From PALSA-610 sp038239145 (lineage in GTDB: Bacteria; Actinomycetota; Acidimicrobiia; IMCC26256; PALSA-610), in NCBI GenBank assembly GCA_038239145.1, contig JBBSFB010000019.1:1-64000 (forward strand): a stretch of DNA of 64,000 nt, given 5' to 3'. The position numbers and the translations under genes were made by a program. How positions within the stretch are numbered: position 1 is the first letter of the stretch; every line of letters begins with the position of its first letter. The notes beneath the pieces were generated by a model. The model made no database searches. It was given only the letters and a program-made list of their open reading frames with translations, and was not told the origin of the DNA. This document shows, one piece after another, positions 1 to 8,124 of the stretch.

Positions 1-86
1 AGACGCGCGGGCCCACCCCCCCCCCCCCCCCCCAACCCCCCAAAACCCGCCCCCCACTCTGGGGCTAGTTACCCGCCCACCGCCAC
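1..86. other. Low-complexity window edge
   Basis: The first 86 bases hold no gene I can support. They include an uninterrupted run of 18 C residues (16-33) and other C-rich runs, unlike the rest of the window. The nearest gene downstream of the TetR regulator also carries a premature stop and a frameshift, so sequencing or assembly error at a contig end is plausible here. A real C tract cannot be excluded. Confidence 0.5.
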
Positions 87-110
87 AAAAACTCGCACAT
101 CTGTTGGTGG
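87..110. repeat. Half copy of the dispersed palindrome family
   Basis: This 24-base stretch matches the right arm of the palindrome found complete at 12282, 25073, 43150 and 52305, ending in CTGTTGGTGG. The partner arm should lie to the left, but that space holds the C-rich low-complexity sequence, so it is lost or garbled. It carries the ATCTG variant shared with the 43150 copy and the CTCGCAC inner part shared with the 12282 copy. It ends directly before a possible ATG at 111. Confidence 0.7.
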
Positions 111-146
111 ATGTCGTGGGTTGGAATTGCGTATACGCTGGGGAGA

Positions 147-712
147 ATGACGTTCTCCGCGGGAATCGAGGTTCCTGATCGCCCGCAGGTCCTCATCGCG
201 ACTGCGCGCCTCCTGGCCGGCGAGACCGGGAGCGCCGCGTTCACCGTGGTGCAGCTGACGGCCCGGGCCGGGATGTCACTGAAGGCGTTCTACGGCTGCT
301 TCGCGGGCAAGGACGACCTCCTCCTGGCTCTGCTCGCCGAGGACAGTCGCATCGGCGCTGACGTGCTGGCCGGCCAGATCGGTGCGCGTTCGGGGACCGA
401 CGCGGTGCGCGCGTACGTCTACGAGCTCTTCGACATGCTCACGCTTCCGGGCGCGATCGGGTACGCGGGGGTGCTGGTGCGCGAGCACCGGAGGCTCACC
501 GAGTTCCACGACGGGGAGCTGCGCGACGCGCTGGCCCCGCTCGTGGATCTCCTCGCGAGTCACATCGATTCGGCGGATCCCAAGCGCGATGCCCGCACGA
601 TGTTCGCGGTGTTACTCGACGGCATCCACGATGTCGTCGTCGGTCGGGTTGCCGACGCCCACGAGCTCGCGCGCTACCTCGAGGAGTTCTGCACGCAAGG
701 CATCGGGCGGCG

Positions 713-716
<4 letters not shown>
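147..716 (+). CDS. TetR-family transcriptional regulator
   Basis: A 189-residue protein with an N-terminal TetR helix-turn-helix over roughly residues 10-55, including a recognition-helix region like GMSLKAFYGCF followed by the usual KDDLLLALL segment. The remaining helical part is the ligand-binding and dimerisation domain, which does not identify a ligand. The start is uncertain: ATG at 147 leaves a normal short N-terminus, while an in-frame ATG at 111 adds 12 residues and abuts the repeat. Its stop overlaps the start of the amidohydrolase pseudogene (ATG at 713), so the two were probably co-transcribed. By context it could control the neighbouring catabolic genes, but no operator was identified. 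Confidence 0.85.
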
Positions 717-1935
<1,219 letters not shown>

Positions 1936-1950
1936 TCCAAGGAGACAGTG

Positions 1951-3192
1951 ATGTACACCGACGACGCCGTAGCGAACGACTCCGCAGCGAACGACTCCGC
2001 AGCGAACGACACCAGCACCGACGCGGCCAGTGTCGACGTGTTCTCGATGGAGTGCGCAAACGATCCGCATCCCGTGTACCACGAGATGCACGCCAAGTGC
2101 CCCATCACGCGCGTGGCCGGCATGTTCGGTGGCAGCAGCGTGCAACTCTCGAAGTACGACGACGTGCTGTGGGCGCTGAAGCACCCCGAGGTGTTCTCGT
2201 CGAAGAACGTCGTCAACATCGGCAACGACGTGCCGTTGATCCCGCTGTCGGTCGACCCGCCCGACCACGCGAAGTACCGCCGGCTCCTCGACCCGCAGTT
2301 CTCGCCCAAGCGCATGCGCGACCTCGAGCCCGAGGCCCGCAAGCTCGTGAACGAGGTGATCGACAGCTTCGCCGCCAAGGGGGAGTGTGACTTCCACGAG
2401 GACTTCGCGACCCCCCTGCCGTCGACGATTTTCCTTGCGCTGATGGGCTTGCCCCAAGACGACCTGCCGCAGTTCCTGCGCTGGCGGGATGACACGATCC
2501 GTCCGCAGGCCGACGAGCGCGGCAACGAAGAACAGAAGCGGGAGGCCGCGGGCAAGGCGATCGAGGACTACTTCGAGGCCAAGATCGAGGAGAAGCGCGC
2601 CCATCCCGACGACCGGTTGCTGAGCACGATCGTGCACGGCGAGATCGAGGGCCGGCCGCTCACCCACGACGAGCTCATCGGCACGACCCACCTGCTGTTG
2701 CTCGGTGGCCTCGACACCGTGACCGCGACGCTCGACTGCATGATCGTCTACCTGGCCCAACATCCCGAACGGCGGCTGGCGCTGGTGGAGGACGGGTCGC
2801 TGGTCGCCGGCGCGGTGGAGGAGCTGTTGCGCCACCAGACGCCGGTCATGCTGGTGCCGCGCATCGTTGCGCAGGACTACGAGCTCGGCGGCGTGCAGTT
2901 CGAAGCCGGCGACGGCGCCACGTTGCTCATCGGCGCCGCGAACTGCGACCGCGCCGAGTTCGAGGATGCCACCGACGTCCGCTTCGATCGCGAATCGAAC
3001 CGGCACCTCGCGTTCGGGGGTGGCGCGCACCGTTGTCTCGGCTCGCACCTCGCCCGGCTCGAGCTGACCGTGGCGCTCGAAGAGTTTCACCGCCGCGTCC
3101 CCGACTACAAGCTCGCCGAGCACACGACGATCGCGTTCTCGCCCGGCATCCGCCAGACCGAGAACCTGCACCTCACGTTCACCGCTTCCTGA
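1951..3192 (+). CDS. Cytochrome P450
   Basis: A 413-residue soluble bacterial P450, a haem-thiolate monooxygenase needing a ferredoxin partner. The I-helix oxygen-activation motif reads GGLDT, the K-helix ExxR is in EELLRHQTP, and the haem-binding loop FGGGAHRCLG gives the axial ligand Cys362. ATG 1951 is chosen over GTG 1948 because an AAGGAG sequence sits about 7 bases upstream. Residues 8-20 are a tandem repeat encoded by a 15-bp unit (1971-2010), probably a disordered variable tail. It follows the amidohydrolase pseudogene by 15 bases. The substrate is not visible from sequence; context suggests lipid or steroid metabolism. Confidence 0.95.
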   Translation: MYTDDAVANDSAANDSAANDTSTDAASVDVFSMECANDPHPVYHEMHAKCPITRVAGMFGGSSVQLSKYDDVLWALKHPEVFSSKNVVNIGNDVPLIPLSVDPPDHAKYRRLLDPQFSPKRMRDLEPEARKLVNEVIDSFAAKGECDFHEDFATPLPSTIFLALMGLPQDDLPQFLRWRDDTIRPQADERGNEEQKREAAGKAIEDYFEAKIEEKRAHPDDRLLSTIVHGEIEGRPLTHDELIGTTHLLLLGGLDTVTATLDCMIVYLAQHPERRLALVEDGSLVAGAVEELLRHQTPVMLVPRIVAQDYELGGVQFEAGDGATLLIGAANCDRAEFEDATDVRFDRESNRHLAFGGGAHRCLGSHLARLELTVALEEFHRRVPDYKLAEHTTIAFSPGIRQTENLHLTFTAS

Positions 3193-3270
3193 CGGGGCGG
3201 AGGCGCCGCGGCCGACACTGCTCGAAAAGCCCCGCCGCACCCCGTCACCCGCCTACGCTCGCTTCTCGTC

Positions 3271-4350
3271 GTGATCAAGTACATCGGTTCGAAACGGCGG
3301 TTGGTGCCGGTGCTGGGCGCGATCACGACGATCGCGGGGGCGCGGACCGCGCTCGACTTGTTCACCGGGACGACGCGCGTCGCCCAGGAGATGAAGAAGC
3401 GTGGCGCCCAAGTGACGGCAGTCGACACCGCCCGCTACGCGCAGGTGTTCGCGCAGTGCTACGTCGAGACCGACGGGGCGGCAGTCGACACGGCTGCGAT
3501 CGAAGCCGCGCTCGCAGACCTCGCGGCGCGGCCCGGCGTCGACGGTTACTTCACCGACACCTTCTGCATCCGTTCGCGGTTCGTCCAACCCGACAACGGC
3601 CGCCGGATCGATGCGATGCGCGACGCGATCGAACAGGACTACCGCGATTCGTGGATGTATCCCGTCCTGCTGACGAGCCTCATCGAGGCGGCCGACCGCG
3701 TCGACTCCACGACCGGCGTGCAGATGGCATACATCAAGCAGTGGGCCGACCGTTCGTACCGCGCCATCGAGCTGCGGATGCCCGAGCTCGTCGGAGGCTG
3801 CGGATCGGCGCTCCGGGCCGATGCCGTCGACGCGGTGAAGTCGCTCGGGCCGTTCGACGTCGCGTACCTCGATCCGCCGTACAACCAGCACCGCTACTTC
3901 ACGAACTACCACGTGTGGGAGACCCTCGTGGCGTGGGACGCGCCCGAGCACTACGGAATCGCCTGCAAGCGGATCGACGCGCGAGCACCGGAGACCAAGA
4001 GCGTGTTCAACCGTCGTCGTGACATGCCCGCCGCCCTTGCGAGCGTGATTCGCACGGTCGATGCGGCGCTCGTCGTGGTCTCCTACAACAACGAGTCGTG
4101 GGTCGACATCGACGAGCTGGAAGCGATCTGCCGCGAGCGCGGCGGTGCCGTCGCCACGCTCGCGTTCGACTCCCGTCGCTATGTTGGTGCCCAGATCGGC
4201 ATCCATAGCCCGACCGGCGAGAAGGTCGGCGAGGTGTCGCACCTACGAAACATCGAGTATGTGTTGTGTGCGGGGGAAAAGACACTCGTCGGCCGCATCG
4301 TGAGCAAGGGAGATGAGCTGTGGAGCTTGCCGGCAACGTCGCGCTCGTAA
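3271..4350 (+). CDS. D12-class DNA adenine N6-methyltransferase (orphan)
   Basis: A 359-residue protein beginning MIKYIGSKRRLVPVL, the usual start of Dam-like D12-class (PF02086) adenine methylases. SAM-binding motif I appears as DLFTGTTRVA near residue 30, and catalytic motif IV as LDPPYN near residue 200 followed by RYFTNYHVWETL. These enzymes transfer a methyl group to adenine N6 in a specific DNA site. No restriction endonuclease, specificity subunit or Vsr gene is near, so it looks solitary and may act in epigenetic control or self-marking. GTG at 3271 is the start. Its 3' end overlaps the following SDR by 31 bases. Confidence 0.88.
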   Translation: MIKYIGSKRRLVPVLGAITTIAGARTALDLFTGTTRVAQEMKKRGAQVTAVDTARYAQVFAQCYVETDGAAVDTAAIEAALADLAARPGVDGYFTDTFCIRSRFVQPDNGRRIDAMRDAIEQDYRDSWMYPVLLTSLIEAADRVDSTTGVQMAYIKQWADRSYRAIELRMPELVGGCGSALRADAVDAVKSLGPFDVAYLDPPYNQHRYFTNYHVWETLVAWDAPEHYGIACKRIDARAPETKSVFNRRRDMPAALASVIRTVDAALVVVSYNNESWVDIDELEAICRERGGAVATLAFDSRRYVGAQIGIHSPTGEKVGEVSHLRNIEYVLCAGEKTLVGRIVSKGDELWSLPATSRS

Positions 4351-5087
4351 CGGGTGCCGCTTCGGGTTTGGGTGAGGCGACCGCGCGCCGTCTGCACGCG
4401 GCCGGGGTGGAAGTGGTGCTGGCCGATGTCGCGGAGGAGCGCGGTCGCGCCAATGCGACCGAGCTCGGGCGCGCGAACCACTTCATCCGCTGCGACGTCA
4501 CCTCCGAGGAAGAGGTGACCGCCGCGGTCGACACCGCGGCCGGCTTCGGCCGGTTCTCGATCCTCGTCCACTGTGGCGGGGGTGGGATTGCCGGTCGGAC
4601 CGTCTCGCGCGACGGGACACCCCACGATCTCGATGCCTTCCGGCGCACGGTCGAGCTCAATCTCGTCGGTTCGTTCAACATGCTGCGGTTGTCGGCCGCC
4701 GCGATGTCGAAGAACGAGCCCGACGCCGGGGGCGAGCGCGGCGCGTGCGTGCTCACGGCGTCGATCGCCGGGTACGAAGGTCAGATCGGACAGGTCGCGT
4801 ATGGCTCGGCCAAGGCCGGGGTGATCGGCATGACGATCATCGGCGCACGCGACCTCGCCGCTATCGGCGTGCGTGTCAACACCATCGCGCCGGGCACCAT
4901 TGCAACGCCGCCGATGATGATGATGCCGGAAGCGATGCGGGACGTCTTCGCCGCGAACGTGCCGTTCCCGAAACGCCTCGGTGAGCCCGACGAGTACGCG
5001 GCGCTCGCGCAGCACATGCTCGAGAACGCGTACCTGAACGGTCAGGTCATCCGGCTCGACGGCGCGGTGCGGTTCCAGCCGAAGTAG
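4320..5087 (+). CDS. SDR, 3-hydroxyacyl-CoA dehydrogenase type II (HSD10) like
   Basis: A 255-residue short-chain dehydrogenase. The NAD-binding motif TGAASGLGEA is at the N-terminus, and the catalytic set is Ser in TASIAGYEG plus Tyr and Lys in YGSAK. It resembles type II 3-hydroxyacyl-CoA dehydrogenases, which oxidise 3-hydroxyacyl-CoA in beta-oxidation. It is clearly paralogous to the SDR at 7020-7793 (shared GERG, GQIGQ, ARDLAA, FPKRLG and YLNG-VIR stretches). The GTG start lies inside the end of the methylase gene, after an AAGGGAG-like ribosome site. It converges on and overlaps the DUF4031 gene by 41 bases. Confidence 0.9.
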   Translation: MELAGNVALVTGAASGLGEATARRLHAAGVEVVLADVAEERGRANATELGRANHFIRCDVTSEEEVTAAVDTAAGFGRFSILVHCGGGGIAGRTVSRDGTPHDLDAFRRTVELNLVGSFNMLRLSAAAMSKNEPDAGGERGACVLTASIAGYEGQIGQVAYGSAKAGVIGMTIIGARDLAAIGVRVNTIAPGTIATPPMMMMPEAMRDVFAANVPFPKRLGEPDEYAALAQHMLENAYLNGQVIRLDGAVRFQPK

Positions 5088-5337
5088 GCCGGGCCCGCAG
5101 CCCCGCGGCCCGGATGCGCCGCACCAGTTCGTGTGTGGTGACGATTACGGCGCCGGCGTCGACTGCGAGCTGCCACGCGCGTTCGGGAACGTCGTAGTGA
5201 TCGTTGTGGAAGCGCAGCCGACGTGGGAGCGCGAGCGCGGCCTCGAACGCGTGCAGCTCGTCGATCGACGTATCGCTCACGAGGTGCGCGTACCGGGTTC
5301 CGTGCGCCGGCCACCGGGGCCGGTCGACCAGAATCAC
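5047..5337 (-). CDS. DUF4031 domain protein
   Basis: A 96-residue protein reading ILVDRPRWPAHGTRYAHLVSD at the start and FHNDHYDVPERAWQLAVDAGA in the middle, the pattern of the small DUF4031 family. Its function is unknown. The conserved Asp-His-Tyr-Asp segment hints at a metal or nucleic-acid site but proves nothing. GTG 5337 is chosen because it overlaps the stop of the upstream NTF2-like gene (GTGA arrangement), implying translational coupling. The 3' end overlaps the convergent SDR by 41 bases. Confidence 0.75.
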   Translation of the reverse strand: MILVDRPRWPAHGTRYAHLVSDTSIDELHAFEAALALPRRLRFHNDHYDVPERAWQLAVDAGAVIVTTHELVRRIRAAGLRARPTSAGTAPRRRAG

Positions 5338-5768
5338 GCGTCCCGCAGGCCGATGCGCGCCGACTCGTTCATGATGTGATCGACCCACCACGCCGGAGCC
5401 GCGTTCATCAGGGTGGCGAGGTCCCAGTAGTCCCACCAACGGACGAGCTTCCCGTCGCTCACGACGTGCATCGAGACGAAGGGCAGCGCGGCCTTCTCGC
5501 CCGTCGGCCACTCCCAGTTCTCGACGTGCTCGGTCACCACCGTGTCGCCCTCGGAGATCATGACCCGAATGTCGTGCGAGATCCCCGATAGCGGCTCGAG
5601 ACCGAGCCGGAGCCGGGCCGCGATCTGTTCCGGACCCCGGGCGACGTCGTCGGCGGGCGTCGGCATGTCGGTGTACTCGCCGTTCTCCGTGAACGCGGCG
5701 CCGACCGCGTCGAAGTCACGGTTGTACAGATCGATCCACAGCTTCTCGACCAGCTCGCGACTGTTCAC
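5334..5768 (-). CDS. SnoaL/NTF2-like domain protein
   Basis: A 144-residue single-domain protein with the cone-like NTF2 pattern: an N-terminal helix (RELVEKLWIDLYNRDFDAV), then FTENGEYTDMPTPADDVARGPEQI and a C-terminal sheet ending WWDYWDLATLM. Relatives include limonene-1,2-epoxide hydrolase-like and polyketide cyclase-like enzymes, and also non-catalytic proteins. The GTG start at 5768 lies 13 bases after the CYP142-like gene, so the P450, this gene and the DUF4031 gene form one minus-strand operon. A role acting on a P450 product is possible but inferred from position alone. Confidence 0.8.
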   Translation of the reverse strand: MNSRELVEKLWIDLYNRDFDAVGAAFTENGEYTDMPTPADDVARGPEQIAARLRLGLEPLSGISHDIRVMISEGDTVVTEHVENWEWPTGEKAALPFVSMHVVSDGKLVRWWDYWDLATLMNAAPAWWVDHIMNESARIGLRDA

Positions 5769-5781
5769 AGCCTGCCCTTCG

Positions 5782-6999
5782 TCATATAGCGCTCCGCAGG
5801 AGGGGACGGGTCGGACTGAAGCGCACCGGCATCGACTCGAGCCCGCTGATGAAGTTCGCGCGCCGGCGCGGGAGATCGGCGGGGTCGGCCGCGAGCTCGA
5901 GGTCGGGCAACCGGACCAGGATTTGTTCGAACATGACCTTGAGCTCGAGCCGGGCCAGGGCCTGGCCCAAGCAGAAGTGCGCACCGAACCCGAACGCCAG
6001 GTGCTCGTTCGGGTTGCGTTCGACGTCGAAGCGGAACGGCTCGTCAAACCGGGTCGAGTCGCGGTTGGCGGATTCGAACAACAACATGCACTTCTGCCCG
6101 GCCGTCATCGCCTGCCCCTGGAACTCGGCGTCGTGGGTCACGATGCGGCACATGTTCTTGATCGGCGTGACCCAGCGCAGCATCTCTTCGATCGCAACCG
6201 TGATCTTCGCCGGGTCGTCGACGAGAAGCTGCCGTTGGTCCGGATGGAGGAGCAGTTGTTCGACGCCACCGCTGATGACGTGGCGCGTCGTCTCGTCCCC
6301 GCCGACCAGGATCAGCAACGACTCGTGCAGCACGTCGTCGGGGCTGAGGCGGTCGCCGTCGACCTCGGCGTGCACGAGCACGCTCATGAGGTCGTCGGTG
6401 GGTTCGGCCTGACGTTGTGCGACCGCGTGGGTGCAGAACGCGCTGTACCCCTCCATCGCCTGCATCGCTTTCAGCCATTGCTCTTCGGTGGCGTTCCCGC
6501 TCTGCGCGCTCACCATGTCGTCGGACCACCGGAGCAGGTCACTTCGGTCGTCGGGTTCGACGCCGAGCATGTCGCCGATGAGGATCATCGGGAGCGGCGC
6601 CGCGATGTCGTTCACGAAGTCGCACTCGCCCCGTTCGCAGACCGTGTCGATGATTGCGTCGCAGGTGTCGCGGATCTTCTGCTCGCTGTCGCGGACGCGG
6701 CGCGGGGTGAAGCCCTTGTTCACGAGCTTGCGCCGCTTCCAGTGTTCCGGGTCGTCCATGTCGATCATCATCGGTATCGGCCCGTTGTCGGGCCGGATGC
6801 CGCCGGCGTTCGAGAACGTCGCCGGATCCTTCTCCATCGCGAGCAGCGCCGCGTACGACGCGATGCCCCACACGCCGTTCGCGGCGTCGAAGTACACGGG
6901 CGCGTTCTCGCGCATCCACGTGTACTTCTCGTGGGGGTCGTCGACGTAGAAGCTGCCGTCGAGCAGGTCGATGTCGTCGCGGTTCGGGTGCGTCGCCAT
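5782..6999 (-). CDS. cyp142: Cytochrome P450, CYP142-like (steroid side-chain oxidase)
   Basis: A 405-residue P450 with I-helix GGDETTRHVISGG, K-helix EEMLRWVTPIKNMCR, LLFESANRDS and haem loop FGFGAHFCLG, ending with LESMPVRFSP. From memory these blocks follow mycobacterial CYP142 closely. CYP142 hydroxylates and oxidises the terminal methyl of cholesterol or cholestenone to start side-chain degradation. The family needs ferredoxin and a reductase; 3Fe-4S-type ferredoxins are encoded at 31104 and 41083. It leads a minus-strand operon with NTF2-like and DUF4031 genes, and an SDR is encoded 20 bases upstream. The subfamily call is from remembered alignment, not a search. Confidence 0.88.
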   Translation of the reverse strand: MATHPNRDDIDLLDGSFYVDDPHEKYTWMRENAPVYFDAANGVWGIASYAALLAMEKDPATFSNAGGIRPDNGPIPMMIDMDDPEHWKRRKLVNKGFTPRRVRDSEQKIRDTCDAIIDTVCERGECDFVNDIAAPLPMILIGDMLGVEPDDRSDLLRWSDDMVSAQSGNATEEQWLKAMQAMEGYSAFCTHAVAQRQAEPTDDLMSVLVHAEVDGDRLSPDDVLHESLLILVGGDETTRHVISGGVEQLLLHPDQRQLLVDDPAKITVAIEEMLRWVTPIKNMCRIVTHDAEFQGQAMTAGQKCMLLFESANRDSTRFDEPFRFDVERNPNEHLAFGFGAHFCLGQALARLELKVMFEQILVRLPDLELAADPADLPRRRANFISGLESMPVRFSPTRPLLRSAI

Positions 7000-7019
7000 G
7001 GTCTTACTCTGTCACGTCC

Positions 7020-7793
7020 TCACTTCGGGGGCATACGGATGCCCGCGTCCATGCGGATCACCTCGCCGTTCAGGTAGTGGTTGCGCACGACTTCCATCGC
7101 GAGCGAGGCGAAGTCGTCGGGAACGCCCAGGCGCTTGGGGAACAGCACCGACTGCGCGAGCGCGTCGCGCGCCTCGGGCGGCAGTCCGCCCAGCAACGGG
7201 GTGTCGATGAGTCCCGGAGCGATCGTGCAGACCCGGATCCCGAGCGCGGCGAGGTCTCGGGCCCCAGTGAGCGTGAGCGCGACGACGCCACCCTTCGACG
7301 CGGAGTACGCGGCCTGGCCGATCTGCCCGTCGTACGCGGCGATCGAGGCAGTGTTCAAGATGACGCCGCGTTCGCCGTTGTCGTCGGCCTCGTTGCCCGA
7401 CATGCCCGCGGCAGCGAGCCGCATCACGTTGAAGGTCCCGATGAGGTTGATCTCCAGCACCTTGCGGAAGGTCTCGAGGGAGTGCGGGTCGCCGGCCCGG
7501 TTGACGGTGCGCTCGGCCCAGCCGATTCCCGCGCAGTGGATGCACGTGCGCAGCGGACCGATCGTGGTGGCGACCTCGACGGCCGCCTTCACGTCGTCCT
7601 CGCTGGTCACGTCGGCCGGTGAGAATCGGCCTCCCAGCTCCCCGGCGACCTGCTCGCCCTTGTTCTGATCGCGGTCGACGATCACCACCGTGGCGCCTGC
7701 GGCAGTCAGGCGCCGAGCGGTCGCCTCGCCCATGCCCGAGGCGCCGCCGGTGACGAGGGCGGAGGATCCTGAGAGTGCGTCTGGGGTCGGCAT
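7020..7793 (-). CDS. SDR, 3-hydroxyacyl-CoA dehydrogenase type II (HSD10) like
   Basis: A 257-residue short-chain dehydrogenase starting at ATG 7793 (MPTPDALSGSSALVTGG). It has the TGGASGMGEA nucleotide motif, Ser in TASIAAYDG, and the YSASK Tyr-Lys pair. The C-terminus YLNGEVIRMDAGIRMPPK matches the end of the SDR at 4320-5087, so the two are duplicates that have diverged. The likely reaction is oxidation of a 3-hydroxyacyl-CoA with NAD. It lies 20 bases upstream of the CYP142-like gene on the same strand, so it probably heads that operon. Longer in-frame extensions upstream of 7793 lack family similarity. Confidence 0.9.
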   Translation of the reverse strand: MPTPDALSGSSALVTGGASGMGEATARRLTAAGATVVIVDRDQNKGEQVAGELGGRFSPADVTSEDDVKAAVEVATTIGPLRTCIHCAGIGWAERTVNRAGDPHSLETFRKVLEINLIGTFNVMRLAAAGMSGNEADDNGERGVILNTASIAAYDGQIGQAAYSASKGGVVALTLTGARDLAALGIRVCTIAPGLIDTPLLGGLPPEARDALAQSVLFPKRLGVPDDFASLAMEVVRNHYLNGEVIRMDAGIRMPPK

Positions 7794-7893
7794 GGTGGGG
7801 GACCCTACGACAGGAGGGAATCCTCGGACCGATTCGCGGGTTCGACTCTGTGTGCCGCCGCCCGACAACCCCCGACTACCGACCGTACGTCGA

Positions 7894-8124
7894 GTGGGCG
7901 CGCCTGGCGGACGGCCGGCTCTCGCGGTCGAGCCCACGTGCATCGAGGTGCTGGCGATCATCAACTGCTACGTCGACTGCGAATGCGACGTGGCCACGAT
8001 GCTGCTGATCGCGACCCATATCGACGTGTGCCGTTCGTGTTGTGAACAGCTCTCCCAGCTGCGGTGGCTGAAGTCGGCTGTCCGTCGCTGCGGTGGCGCG
8101 CCAGAATCTCGGCCGTGGCCCTGA
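7894..8124 (+). CDS. Small RsrA-like zinc anti-sigma (zf-HC2) domain protein
   Basis: A 76-residue protein from GTG 7894. It carries the ZAS zinc signature H-x3-C-x2-C as His42, Cys46 and Cys49, preceded by Cys16 in TCIEVLAIINCYVD. The layout matches RsrA and mycothiol-system anti-sigma factors (PF13490), which hold a group IV sigma factor and release it on thiol oxidation. No sigma factor gene lies next to it, and its C-terminal half is short. It ends 10 bases inside the following acyl-CoA synthetase gene, implying co-expression. The start is not certain. It could be a stand-alone redox or zinc sensor, or a fragment of a longer anti-sigma protein. Confidence 0.6.
   Translation: MGAPGGRPALAVEPTCIEVLAIINCYVDCECDVATMLLIATHIDVCRSCCEQLSQLRWLKSAVRRCGGAPESRPWP

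Noticed and set aside
1951..2010. N-terminal 15-bp repeat of the P450 as a regulatory repeat
   Set aside because: It is in frame, encodes a disordered tail, and shows no palindrome or promoter feature.
5542..7077. 511-residue plus-strand frame opposite the CYP142-like gene
   Set aside because: Antisense shadow; the minus-strand P450 has intact haem and I-helix motifs.
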